A stretch of 64,000 bases of DNA, from positions 1 to 64,000 of the forward strand of contig JAHHQN010000009.1 of assembly GCA_020026375.1 (NCBI GenBank), given 5' to 3'. The stretch comes from Alistipes sp. GTDB lineage: Bacteria > Bacteroidota > Bacteroidia > Bacteroidales > Rikenellaceae. Positions 26,136-33,823 of this stretch are shown piece after piece. The notes below the pieces were generated by a model that saw nothing but the letters and a program-made list of their open reading frames with translations, was not told the origin of the DNA and did not search any database. Positions within the stretch are counted from its first letter, which is position 1, and every line of letters begins with the position of its first letter. The translations under genes and the position numbers were made by a program.

Positions 26136-27626
26136 CTACTTCTCGATTTCGTAGTTGTAGCACGCCTCCGAACCCATGTCGTTACGACGACGGATATTCT
26201 GCACGTCGGCAATCTCCACATACGAAGCACCCTCGTTGGGACCGAAGCTGCCACCCACTACGGCCAGCATGTCCGAGTCGCTGAGCTTGTCGTACTTCTC
26301 GATGTACTCCAGCGCGTCGCTCAGGAAGTGGTAACGGTCGCACAGCTCCTGCTTGCGGAGGATAGGCACAATACCGTAGGAGAGCGCCAGGATACGCTGG
26401 GCGTGCTGCTTGTAGCAAACGGCCATCACGGTCTTCTGACCGCGGAACGCCGACAGGTAACGACCCGTACGGCCGGTCTTGGTATCCAGCACCACATACT
26501 TGATGGGCAGGTTGGTCGAAGCCTTCACGGCCGAACGAGCCAGCTGCGCAGTAATCTCGTGGTTCACCGACACCATGTCCATGTCAATCATGGGCTTGAA
26601 GTGGTCCTCGTCGCGCTCGATTTCGCGGGCTACACGCGCCATGGCGGTCACAGCCTCCACGGGGTAGTCGCCCATGGCGGTCTCGTCGCTCAACATCACG
26701 GCATCGACACGCTCATAGATGGCGCTGGCCACGTCGCTCACCTCGGCACGGGTAGGACGGGGATTGTTGACCATCGAGTAGAGCATCTGGGTGGCGATAA
26801 TCACGGGACGCTTGGCGCAGATACACTTCTCCACGATGCGGCGCTGTGCGTTGGGAATCACCTCGGCGGGCAGCTCCACACCCAGGTCACCACGCGCAAC
26901 CATGATACCGTACGAAGCCTCGATAATCTCGTCGATGTTGTCCAGACCCTCCTGGTTCTCGATTTTCGAGATAATCTTGATGGGGCTGTTGTGGGCGTCG
27001 AGGATATCCTGCACGGCCTTCACGTCGGCAGCACTGCGCACGAACGAGTGGGCGATGAAGTCCACGTCGTGGGTCACGGCCCACTCGATGAAGCGGCGGT
27101 CCTTGGCGGTCACCGAAGGCAGGTCGACTCTCACGCCCGGCACATTGACGCTCTTGCGCGAGCGCATCATACCGCCCACCACAAATTCGCACACCAGCTC
27201 CTCTTCGGTCTTGCTCTCCACCTTCAGCGACATCTCGCCGTCGGCAATCAGCATCACGGCACCCACGGGAATGTCGCGCACAATCGAGGGAACGTTCATA
27301 TACACTACCTGACGGGTGGTGAGGTCCGAACCGTCGGAGCCGCGAACCACCACGCGGTCGCCCTTTGCAAACTTGATGAAGTTGCCGAACTCCTCGGCGA
27401 TGGTAGTCACACGGATTTCGGGACCCTTGGTATCAATCATCACGGGTATGGCGGGATTGACCTTGTGAACGGTCTCCACGATACGGGTCGCGCCCTCCTC
27501 GGTCACATGCGCCGAGTTCACACGAATAACGTCCATACCTGCATCATACAAAGACTTCACAAAGTCTTCGGTGCATCGAAAATCGGACATGGTAGCCACG
27601 ATTTTCGTCTTTTTCATTCTATCCAT
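26136..27626 (-). CDS. pyk: Pyruvate kinase
   Basis: Phosphoenolpyruvate plus ADP to pyruvate plus ATP. The 496-residue product has the TIM-barrel motifs ISKIENQEGLDNIDEI (catalytic Lys), MVARGDLGVELP and the ATQMLYSM segment, then the regulatory C-domain. The N-terminal strand reads IRVNSAHV instead of the usual (L/M)NFSHG, so it is a divergent type. A second ATG at 27617 (MKKTKIVATM) is an equally good start. It is 25 bp downstream of aroQ. Confidence 0.94.
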   Translation of the reverse strand: MDRMKKTKIVATMSDFRCTEDFVKSLYDAGMDVIRVNSAHVTEEGATRIVETVHKVNPAIPVMIDTKGPEIRVTTIAEEFGNFIKFAKGDRVVVRGSDGSDLTTRQVVYMNVPSIVRDIPVGAVMLIADGEMSLKVESKTEEELVCEFVVGGMMRSRKSVNVPGVRVDLPSVTAKDRRFIEWAVTHDVDFIAHSFVRSAADVKAVQDILDAHNSPIKIISKIENQEGLDNIDEIIEASYGIMVARGDLGVELPAEVIPNAQRRIVEKCICAKRPVIIATQMLYSMVNNPRPTRAEVSDVASAIYERVDAVMLSDETAMGDYPVEAVTAMARVAREIERDEDHFKPMIDMDMVSVNHEITAQLARSAVKASTNLPIKYVVLDTKTGRTGRYLSAFRGQKTVMAVCYKQHAQRILALSYGIVPILRKQELCDRYHFLSDALEYIEKYDKLSDSDMLAVVGGSFGPNEGASYVEIADVQNIRRRNDMGSEACYNYEIEK

Positions 27627-27651
27627 ATAAGGTGTAATTAACTAAATATTC

Positions 27652-28080
27652 CTAACCGTTGTTTTTCAAAAGAAGTGCCTCGACCCCCAATCGGTAGGAG
27701 TCGAGTCCGAATCCCATCACCGAGCCGACCACCACACCGGCCAGCAGCGAGCGGTGACGGAACTCCTCGCGCGCCAGAATCGACGAGATGTGTACCTCGA
27801 CCACCGGCACACTCCCGGCCGAAACCGCATCGCGCAGTGCCACCGAGGTGTGGGTATAGCCGCCGGCATTGAGCACCACGCCGTCGACCGAGTGGTCGGC
27901 CTGCTGGAGACAATCGATGAGCAGCCCCTCGACATTGGATTGGAAATAGGTAAATTCGACCTGGCGAAAGGCCGCCTTCAGTTCTTCGAGATACTCCTCA
28001 AAAGTCTGTGTGCCATATACATCGGTGTCGCGCCGGCCTTGCAGATTGAGGTTCGGACCGTTGAGTATCAAAATCTTCAT
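27652..28080 (-). CDS. aroQ: Type II 3-dehydroquinate dehydratase
   Basis: Third step of the shikimate pathway: 3-dehydroquinate to 3-dehydroshikimate. The 142 residues start MKILILNGPNLNLQGRRD with the catalytic Tyr in DVYG, then YFQSNVEGLLID, LNAGGYTHTSVALRDA and VEVHIS. All the family boxes are present, although NAGG replaces the more common NPGA. The start at 28080 is set by the canonical N-terminus; upstream codons lack family support. It leads the aroQ-pyk-flippase operon; aroA and aroC lie elsewhere in this window. Confidence 0.95.
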   Translation of the reverse strand: MKILILNGPNLNLQGRRDTDVYGTQTFEEYLEELKAAFRQVEFTYFQSNVEGLLIDCLQQADHSVDGVVLNAGGYTHTSVALRDAVSAGSVPVVEVHISSILAREEFRHRSLLAGVVVGSVMGFGLDSYRLGVEALLLKNNG

Positions 28081-28137
28081 CACCCATTCAATTTTACGGC
28101 GGTTTCCGTTCGTGCGGAAAACCACTTATTCAAGGTA

Positions 28138-28169
28138 CAAAGATAGAAAAAGCCCTCTGCACCGCCAAA
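28138..28169 (-). promoter_or_regulatory. Promoter of aroQ-pyk-flippase
   Basis: Minus-strand -7 TATCTTTG (28138-28145) and -33 TTTG (28166-28169) with a perfect 20-bp spacer. Predicted leader about 50 nt. Confidence 0.7.
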
Positions 28170-28211
28170 TTTATTTCGGGTGATGAATCATAAAATTGGG
28201 GTAAAGATTTA

Positions 28212-28292
28212 TATTTTTGCGCCCCGATTGGGGCTTATCGTCCTCCAAAAAGCCGAAAAGCGGTTCGGGAGAATCCCCCTTCGCATTTTTTT
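28212..28292 (+). ncRNA. Candidate small RNA between aroQ and thiL
   Basis: A -7-like TATTTTTG (28212-28219) precedes a GCCCC-gatt-GGGGC hairpin (28220-28234) and then an imperfect GCG/CGC plus GGG/CCC stem ending in a T-run at 28286-28292. This would give an RNA of roughly 65-70 nt. No reading frame of interest lies in it. The -33 element is poor, so this is a weak candidate. Confidence 0.25.
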
Positions 28293-28295
28293 GAC

Positions 28296-28303
28296 TACCT
28301 TTG
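28296..28303 (+). promoter_or_regulatory. -7 element for thiL
   Basis: TACCTTTG followed by the thiL ATG at 28328, giving a leader of under 25 nt. No TPP riboswitch fits in this space. Confidence 0.5.
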
Positions 28304-28327
28304 CCCCACCAATCAAAAGAAAAGACC

Positions 28328-29266
28328 ATGACAGAATTCGGATTCATCAACTCCATAAAGACCCTCTGCGCCGACCTCCACAAAAACGGATTCGAAGGCA
28401 TCGGTGACGACTGTGCCGTCTTCGAGTTCTCGGAGCGCGAGTCGCTGCTCTTCACCACCGACCTGCTGTGCGAGGGGGTTCATTTCCTGCGCCATGCCAC
28501 CTCTGCCCGTGAGCTGGGCGGTAAGGCACTGGCCGTCAACCTGAGCGACATCGCCGCCATGGGCGCGCGTCCGGTGGCCACGCTGCTCTCGCTCTCGCTG
28601 CCCGCAGAGGCCACCGAAGAGTGGGCCGCAGAATTCATGGAGGGTTACCATGCCCTCTCGAAGCGTTACGGCGTGGCACTCATCGGCGGCGACACCACCC
28701 GTTCGCAACGCGACATTGTCATCAGCGTCACGGCCATCGGCCGTGCGGCCAACGACCACATCAAACGCCGCAGCGAGGCCGAGACCCGCGACGTCATCTT
28801 CACCACCGCACCGCTGGGCGGCTCCGATGCCGGCCTGCACGACATTCTCGACGGGCACATCGATACCCCCCTGGCCGACCTCCACCGCAACCCCTGTCCC
28901 GAAATCGAGAAGGGACAATGGCTCGGCGCACGCCACGAGGTACACGCCATGATGGACATCTCCGACGGCATCGCCTCCGACCTGCGCCACATCATGACCG
29001 CCTCACACAAGGGTGCGGTCATCGACCTCGACCGCGTACCCGTAGCCGAGGGAGCCACCCTCAAGCAGGCACTGTGCGGCGGCGAGGAGTACCGCCTGCT
29101 CTTCACCGCCTCGTTCGAGGCCGCGGAGCAGCTCGCCCGCGATTTCGAACGCCGCTTCCGCACACCGCTCTACCCCATCGGCCGCATCACCGAGGGCGCC
29201 CAGCTCAAATGGCGCGAACACGGCACGGAGGTGGAACTCGACTGGACGGGATTCACCCACTATTGA
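28328..29266 (+). CDS. thiL: Thiamine-monophosphate kinase
   Basis: Phosphorylates thiamine monophosphate to the cofactor thiamine pyrophosphate. The 312-residue product has IGDDCAVFEF (metal and ATP binding), LSDIAAMGARPVATLLSLSLP, GGDTTRSQRDIVISVTAIG and MMDISDGIASDLRHI motifs of the PurM/ThiL fold. The start at 28328 (MTEFGFINSI) is the family-like N-terminus. It is a single gene with a terminator close behind. Thiamine pyrophosphate is also the cofactor of NifJ further along. Confidence 0.95.
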   Translation: MTEFGFINSIKTLCADLHKNGFEGIGDDCAVFEFSERESLLFTTDLLCEGVHFLRHATSARELGGKALAVNLSDIAAMGARPVATLLSLSLPAEATEEWAAEFMEGYHALSKRYGVALIGGDTTRSQRDIVISVTAIGRAANDHIKRRSEAETRDVIFTTAPLGGSDAGLHDILDGHIDTPLADLHRNPCPEIEKGQWLGARHEVHAMMDISDGIASDLRHIMTASHKGAVIDLDRVPVAEGATLKQALCGGEEYRLLFTASFEAAEQLARDFERRFRTPLYPIGRITEGAQLKWREHGTEVELDWTGFTHY

Positions 29267-29290
29267 TTTCCGCCCCACCGACAGACACAG

Positions 29291-29324
29291 AAGCGGCCTT
29301 TCCCGACGGGAAAGGCCGCTTTTC
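29291..29324 (+). terminator. Terminator between thiL and ftsB
   Basis: A 12-bp perfect stem GCGGCCTTTCCC/GGGAAAGGCCGC (29293-29319) with a 3-nt loop, followed by TTTT. It may also stop the opposing ftsB transcript. Confidence 0.8.
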
Positions 29325-29349
29325 GTTGCTTCACATCTCTCACAAGGGG

Positions 29350-29628
29350 TCAATCCTCCTTGATGATGTAGATATGTTCGTTGCGCCGCTGCATGTAGAA
29401 ATGCTCGCGCGCATACTCCTCCAGATAGTCGTCATACTTGAGCTGTTCGAGCAGAATGCTGTCCGCCTCGATCTTGCGCTGGTAAATCTCCTTCGTGCGT
29501 TCCAAATCGCCGATTTGACGCATGATACTGACAGCATGCAGCAGATGGCGGCCGACGACCACCACCGACACCAGTATGAATATTCCGGTTGTCGTTATCC
29601 ACGACTTTTTGCCGAACTGAAACTGCAT
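29350..29628 (-). CDS. FtsB/DivIC-type septum formation protein
   Basis: Small bitopic division protein of 92 residues: a short cytoplasmic N-terminus, one transmembrane helix (WITTTGIFILVSVVVVGRHLL) and a periplasmic coiled coil (IGDLERTKEIYQRKIEADSI), then the conserved YLEEYAREHFYMQRRNEHIYII end. This matches the septum-formation-initiator family, which links FtsL and FtsQ in the divisome. The ATG overlaps the queE stop codon (TGATG), so translation is coupled. Confidence 0.88.
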   Translation of the reverse strand: MQFQFGKKSWITTTGIFILVSVVVVGRHLLHAVSIMRQIGDLERTKEIYQRKIEADSILLEQLKYDDYLEEYAREHFYMQRRNEHIYIIKED

Positions 29629-30263
29629 CAGGGAATCTGCATGTATTTGTGGGTCTGAATCGACACCTCCCACCAGGGGTGGGCCTTCACATAATCGACA
29701 ATGAGCGGCATCATCTGCTCCGCGACACTCCACTCGGGTTGCAGGTAGAGCCGGCAATCCGTCCCCACCTTACGGGCATTCTCCTCGGCCCACTCGAAAT
29801 CCTCCTCCTTCTCGATGACCACCTTCAACTCGTCGGCATGGCCGTAGGCCTCCTCCAGAGGGTGCTTCTTGCGCTTGGGCGACAGACACACCCAATCCAG
29901 CTCGCCGCTGAAAGGATGCGAACCCGATGTCTCGATGTAGATTTCGTAGCCCTCGCGGTGGAGTGCCTCGGTGAGCGGGTCCAGCGGATAGAGCAGCGGC
30001 TCGCCGCCCGTGATGACCACGGCGCGTGTGGCCGAAGCCTTCACCCTCGCCACCACCTCCCCGACGGGAGTGGCCGGGAACCGCTGCGGATTCCACGAGT
30101 ACTTGGCATCACACCAGCTGCAACCCACATCGCAGCCGCCCAGACGAATGAAATAGGTGGCGCGACCCGTGTGGTACCCCTCGCCCTGAATGGTGTAGAA
30201 GTCCTCGACGATGGGCAGCAGACGACCGCCCTCGAGCGATGATATGTCGGTGAGCAATGCCAT
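29628..30263 (-). CDS. queE: 7-carboxy-7-deazaguanine synthase
   Basis: Radical SAM enzyme of the queuosine/7-deazaguanine pathway. The 211-residue product starts with the substrate loop FYTIQGEGYHTGRATYFIRLGG and has the [4Fe-4S] motif Cys44-x3-Cys48-x2-Cys51, then VVITGGEPLLY. Its ATG overlaps the hpt stop (TAATG) and its own stop overlaps the ftsB start. Other queuosine genes (queC, queD) are not nearby, and I saw no preQ1 riboswitch. Confidence 0.94.
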   Translation of the reverse strand: MALLTDISSLEGGRLLPIVEDFYTIQGEGYHTGRATYFIRLGGCDVGCSWCDAKYSWNPQRFPATPVGEVVARVKASATRAVVITGGEPLLYPLDPLTEALHREGYEIYIETSGSHPFSGELDWVCLSPKRKKHPLEEAYGHADELKVVIEKEEDFEWAEENARKVGTDCRLYLQPEWSVAEQMMPLIVDYVKAHPWWEVSIQTHKYMQIP

Positions 30264-30805
30264 TATTCGGTCACAACGTAAATGTCCTTCATATTGCGAC
30301 CCATCTGGTTGTAGTCCAGACCATAGCCTACGATGAACTCGTTGCCGATGTTCATGGCAGCGTACTCTATGGGGCGCTCCATGCGGTAGGCCTCGGGTTT
30401 GAAGAAGAGCGTGCAAACGGCCAGCGAAGCGGGATTGTGCTTCGAGAGCTGCTCCAGCGAGTGTTTGATGGAGACTCCCGTGTCGACGATGTCCTCCACG
30501 ATAATCACATGGCGGCCCTCCAGCGAGTTGTTCAGACCGATAAGTTCCTTGACCTGTCCGGTGGTCGAAGTACCGCTGTACGACGACATCTTCACGAACG
30601 AAAGTTCGCAGTTGAACTCGATTTTCTTCAACAAGTCGCTCATGAACATGAACGAACCGTTGAGAATACCGATGAAAACAGGATTCTCCTTGTCGGCATA
30701 GTCGCGATTGATTTGAGCGGCCACTTTCGACACCGCCTCGTCGATTTTCTCGGCGGGAATCATAATCTTGAACTTCTTATCGAGAAGTTGTATCTCTTCC
30801 TTCAT
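30263..30805 (-). CDS. hpt: Hypoxanthine phosphoribosyltransferase
   Basis: Purine salvage enzyme making IMP or GMP from hypoxanthine or guanine and PRPP. The 180 residues include FIGILNGSFMFMSDLL, the flexible-loop region VKMSSYSGTSTTG and the PRPP-binding motif IIVEDIVDTGVS at about 101-112. Normal length. It is the first gene of the tightly overlapped hpt-queE-ftsB operon, with a good promoter 33 bp upstream. Confidence 0.96.
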   Translation of the reverse strand: MKEEIQLLDKKFKIMIPAEKIDEAVSKVAAQINRDYADKENPVFIGILNGSFMFMSDLLKKIEFNCELSFVKMSSYSGTSTTGQVKELIGLNNSLEGRHVIIVEDIVDTGVSIKHSLEQLSKHNPASLAVCTLFFKPEAYRMERPIEYAAMNIGNEFIVGYGLDYNQMGRNMKDIYVVTE

Positions 30806-30837
30806 AATCAGGCACAGGGTTTAATTGATATAATATG

Positions 30838-30869
30838 CAAATTTAGCGATTTTGTCGGCATAATACAAA
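30838..30869 (-). promoter_or_regulatory. Promoter of hpt-queE-ftsB
   Basis: Minus-strand -7 TAAATTTG (30838-30845) and -33 TTTG (30866-30869) with a 20-bp spacer. Leader of about 26 nt. Confidence 0.7.
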
Positions 30870-30931
30870 AACTAATTCACAAATAAACACTTTCGGTGTC
30901 GGGTCCTTCGCCGCCCCACCCCCGTGTCACG

Positions 30932-30972
30932 AAAAAAAAGAGGACGGCCGCCCTTTTCGGGTGACCGTCCTC
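30932..30972 (-). terminator. Terminator of the nadE-rseC-rnf operon
   Basis: GAGGACGG (30940-30947) pairs with CCGTCCTC (30965-30972), with an inner CCC/GGG pair; the minus-strand transcript then meets an eight-base T-tract. It is 25 bp past the rnfA stop. Confidence 0.85.
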
Positions 30973-30997
30973 GATAGTGATTATCGGTTGTCGGAGG

Positions 30998-31576
30998 CTA
31001 CACCAGACCGGTGAAGCCCATGAACGCCATTGCCAGAATACCGGCAGTGACCAGCGCGATGGGTACACCGCGGAAAGCCACGGGAACGTCCTCAAACTCG
31101 AGACGCTCGCGCAGACCGGCAAAGAGTACCAGCGCCAGAGCGAAGCCCAGGGCCGAAGCCACCGAGAAAGCCACGCTCTGCAACAGGGTCAGCTCCTTCT
31201 GAATCATGAGGATAGCCACACCCAGCACTGCACAGTTGGTGGTAATCAGCGGCAGGAAGATACCCAATGCCTGATAGAGCGAGGGCGACACCTTCTTGAG
31301 GATAATCTCGACCATCTGCACCAGCGCGGCGATGACCAGAATGAAGACAATGGTCTGCATGTAGCCGATGTTGAAAGGCTCGAGAATGCAGGTCTGCAAC
31401 AGCCAGGTGACCACCGACGACAATGCCATGACGAAAGTTACGGCAGCACCCATACCGAGCGAAGTCTCCACCTTCGATGATACACCCAGGAAGGGGCATA
31501 TACCGAGGAACTGCGACAATACGACGTTGTTCACGAAGATTGCGCCAATGATAATTGCGAAATATGAAAGCTCCAT
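30998..31576 (-). CDS. rnfA: Rnf complex subunit RnfA
   Basis: Integral membrane subunit of the ferredoxin:NAD+ oxidoreductase (Rnf), 192 residues with six predicted transmembrane helices. Typical segments are FVNNVVLSQFLGICPFLGVS and LITTNCAVLGVAIL, each bearing a cysteine used for the intramembrane Fe-S centre shared with RnfE. It is the last gene of the cluster, 2 bp after rnfE. Rnf couples reduced ferredoxin oxidation to NAD+ reduction and ion export. Confidence 0.95.
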   Translation of the reverse strand: MELSYFAIIIGAIFVNNVVLSQFLGICPFLGVSSKVETSLGMGAAVTFVMALSSVVTWLLQTCILEPFNIGYMQTIVFILVIAALVQMVEIILKKVSPSLYQALGIFLPLITTNCAVLGVAILMIQKELTLLQSVAFSVASALGFALALVLFAGLRERLEFEDVPVAFRGVPIALVTAGILAMAFMGFTGLV

Positions 31577-31578
31577 AA

Positions 31579-32163
31579 TTATTTCTTGACAAATTTGTTA
31601 AACAATACCATGAGGTAGCCCAGCACGAAGAAGGCACCCGGCGCGAGGACGAAAATCAGAGGCATGTAGCCGCCGATGCCCAGGTCGAGGCCGAAGATGG
31701 CGCCGCTGCCCAAAATCTCACGAATCGAACCGATGACGGTGAGCGAGAGGGTGAAGCCCAGACCGATACCCAGACCGTCAAGCATCGAATCGAAGGGGGT
31801 GTTCTTCGAAGCGAAGGCCTCGGCACGTCCCAAGATGATACAGTTGACCACAATCAGGGGAATGAACACACCCAGCGCACCGTACAGTGCGGGAGCGAAG
31901 GCCTGCATCAGCATCTGAATCACGGTCACGAACGATGCGATGACCACGATGAATGCCGGAATGCGCACCTTGTCGGGAATGATGTTCTTGATGAGCGAAA
32001 TCGCCAGGTTCGACATAATCAGCACCGACATGGTGGCCACACCCATACCCATACCGTTGATGGCCGAGCTGGTGGTACCCAGTGTGGGACACATACCCAG
32101 CACCAGCACGAAGGTGGGGTTGTTCTTGATAATGCCGTCAAATATGAGTTTCAACTTATTCAT
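31579..32163 (-). CDS. rnfE: Rnf complex subunit RnfE
   Basis: Integral membrane Rnf subunit of 194 residues, homologous to RnfA and NqrD. The motifs NPTFVLVLGMCPTLGTTSSAI and IPLIVVNCIILGRAEAFA carry the two conserved cysteines of the intramembrane Fe-S centre formed with RnfA. It overlaps the rnfG stop by 8 bp and precedes rnfA by 2 bp, so translation of this part of the cluster is coupled. Confidence 0.95.
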   Translation of the reverse strand: MNKLKLIFDGIIKNNPTFVLVLGMCPTLGTTSSAINGMGMGVATMSVLIMSNLAISLIKNIIPDKVRIPAFIVVIASFVTVIQMLMQAFAPALYGALGVFIPLIVVNCIILGRAEAFASKNTPFDSMLDGLGIGLGFTLSLTVIGSIREILGSGAIFGLDLGIGGYMPLIFVLAPGAFFVLGYLMVLFNKFVKK

Positions 32164-32800
32164 TTTTCTCTCCTTCCTGAGCCGCAGGCTCCTCTGTTTG
32201 TGCCTCTACCGACTGCTGCTGGCCGCCCTGCACGCTCTTGAAAGCGGCCCATGCGCGGTTCACGGCATCGAGATAGGCTCTCGACGAAATGGTGGCGGCG
32301 GTCAGTGCGTCGACATCACCGCCGTCCTTTGTCACGGCCAGCTTGCCGTCGACAAGTTTCTTCGACTCGGGATTCTGGTTCTTCACGCTCTTGAGCAGGG
32401 GGTTCTTCGCCTCCTCATTGGCCATGTTGGTACCCAGACCCGGTGTCTCGGCCTGCTTCAGCACGCTGATGTTGTTGATTGTGCCGTCGGGCAGAAAACC
32501 CACCATCAGCTTCACCTCGCCGCCGAAACCCGACTTGGTCATCGACTCTACGGCATAACCCACCGTCTGACCGCCCTTCGAGGCATTGTAGACCACGATA
32601 GGCATGTTGTCCAGTTCGAGGGTCAGGTCGGTGGTTGCTTCAAACTCGGGGAGTACCTGCTCCAAAGCCGCCTTCTTGGCATTCTCCTCGGCCAGACGGA
32701 TAGGCTCCTCGGTCACCATGTTCACGAGACCCACACTCGCCGAAGCGATAAGGGTGATGCCCGAAAGGACAGCCACCATATTAAAAAGTGTACTTTTCAT
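32156..32800 (-). CDS. rnfG: Rnf complex flavoprotein subunit RnfG
   Basis: Membrane-anchored Rnf subunit of 214 residues carrying a covalently bound FMN. An N-terminal transmembrane helix is followed by an FMN-binding domain. The flavinylation site expected as S/T-G-A-T reads T-A-A-T (167-170, in DALTAATISS), with Thr170 the likely attachment site. The C-terminus is a charged Gln/Glu tail. The flavin transferase ApbE is not in this window. It lies 12 bp after rnfD. Confidence 0.93.
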   Translation of the reverse strand: MKSTLFNMVAVLSGITLIASASVGLVNMVTEEPIRLAEENAKKAALEQVLPEFEATTDLTLELDNMPIVVYNASKGGQTVGYAVESMTKSGFGGEVKLMVGFLPDGTINNISVLKQAETPGLGTNMANEEAKNPLLKSVKNQNPESKKLVDGKLAVTKDGGDVDALTAATISSRAYLDAVNRAWAAFKSVQGGQQQSVEAQTEEPAAQEGEKNE

Positions 32801-32812
32801 CTCTTACTCTCC

Positions 32813-33802
32813 TTATTTTACGCCAAAACGCTTGGGTTTGACATACTTGTTAATCAAAGGCACTGTCGAGTTCATAATCAGAATGGCGAACGACATACCC
32901 TCGGGATAAGCACCCCACATACGAATCAGCATGGTGATGACACCGATACCCACGGCGAAAATCACGCAGCCCTTGGTACACATGGGCGAAGTCGAATAGT
33001 CGGTAGCCATGAAGATGGCACCCAGCAGGGCACCACCGGCCAGAACGTGGAACAGGGGCAGCTGCCACATCAGCGAGGCATTGCCGCCGAAGAGTGCCAC
33101 CACGAAGGCGAACACGGCCATCGTCGACAGCACCACAACGGGAATGTGCCAGGTGATGACACGACGCCACAACAGGTAGGCGAAGCCCAGAAGCAGGGCC
33201 AGCGCAGCCACCTCACCCAGCGAACCGGGCATGTTGCCGATGAGCAGGTCGCCCACGCCCATCGAACCGATGATCGAATCGGCCTTGTCGCCGCCCAACT
33301 TGGCAGCCTCCTTCACGGCCGCCAGCGGTGTTGCACCCGACAGACCGTCGATACCGCCCGTCACGGGAGCAGGGAACGAGGTCATCTGCACGGGGTAGGC
33401 AATCAGCAGGAACACACGACCCACCAGTGCGGGGTTGAAGGGGTTCTTGCCCAGACCGCCGAAGGTCATCTTGGCGATGGCAATCGACACGAAAGCACCG
33501 ATGATGACAATCCACCAGGGAATCGACGCAGGCAGGTTGAATGCCAGCAGCATACCCGTAACGACTGCCGACAGATTATTGATAGTCGGTTTGCCGCCGA
33601 CCAGGAAGCGTTGAATGAGATACTCAAACAACACACACGCACCCACCGAGAGGGCCGTGATGCCGAGTGCGCTCCAACCGAACACCACCACAGAGACCAC
33701 CAGCGCCGGAATGAGGGCGATGATGACATCACGCATGATGACCTGAGTGGATTGCAGGGTCTGCACATGGGGTGCAGGAGCAACAATCAATTTTTTAGCC
33801 AT
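32813..33802 (-). CDS. rnfD: Rnf complex subunit RnfD
   Basis: Integral membrane subunit, 329 residues with about nine to ten transmembrane helices, homologous to NqrB. It carries the covalent-FMN motif SGAT (155-158, in GIDGLSGATPL), with Thr158 as the expected attachment site. KMTFGGLGKNPFNPALVGRVFL is the conserved family segment. It forms the ion-translocating core with RnfG, A and E. Gaps to its neighbours are 21 bp and 12 bp. Confidence 0.95.
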   Translation of the reverse strand: MAKKLIVAPAPHVQTLQSTQVIMRDVIIALIPALVVSVVVFGWSALGITALSVGACVLFEYLIQRFLVGGKPTINNLSAVVTGMLLAFNLPASIPWWIVIIGAFVSIAIAKMTFGGLGKNPFNPALVGRVFLLIAYPVQMTSFPAPVTGGIDGLSGATPLAAVKEAAKLGGDKADSIIGSMGVGDLLIGNMPGSLGEVAALALLLGFAYLLWRRVITWHIPVVVLSTMAVFAFVVALFGGNASLMWQLPLFHVLAGGALLGAIFMATDYSTSPMCTKGCVIFAVGIGVITMLIRMWGAYPEGMSFAILIMNSTVPLINKYVKPKRFGVK

Positions 33803-33823
33803 ATCTTAACTGTGTTTTTTCGA

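Noticed and set aside
24639..27641. 1000-codon plus-strand frame opposite the flippase and pyk
   Set aside because: Shadow frame of two genes with clear families; no start signal or domain.
28304..28327. TPP riboswitch before thiL
   Set aside because: Only about 25 nt separate the promoter from the start codon; the TPP aptamer needs about 100 nt.
30264..30837. preQ1 riboswitch for queE
   Set aside because: queE is internal to an overlapping operon, and the operon leader is too short and lacks the motif.
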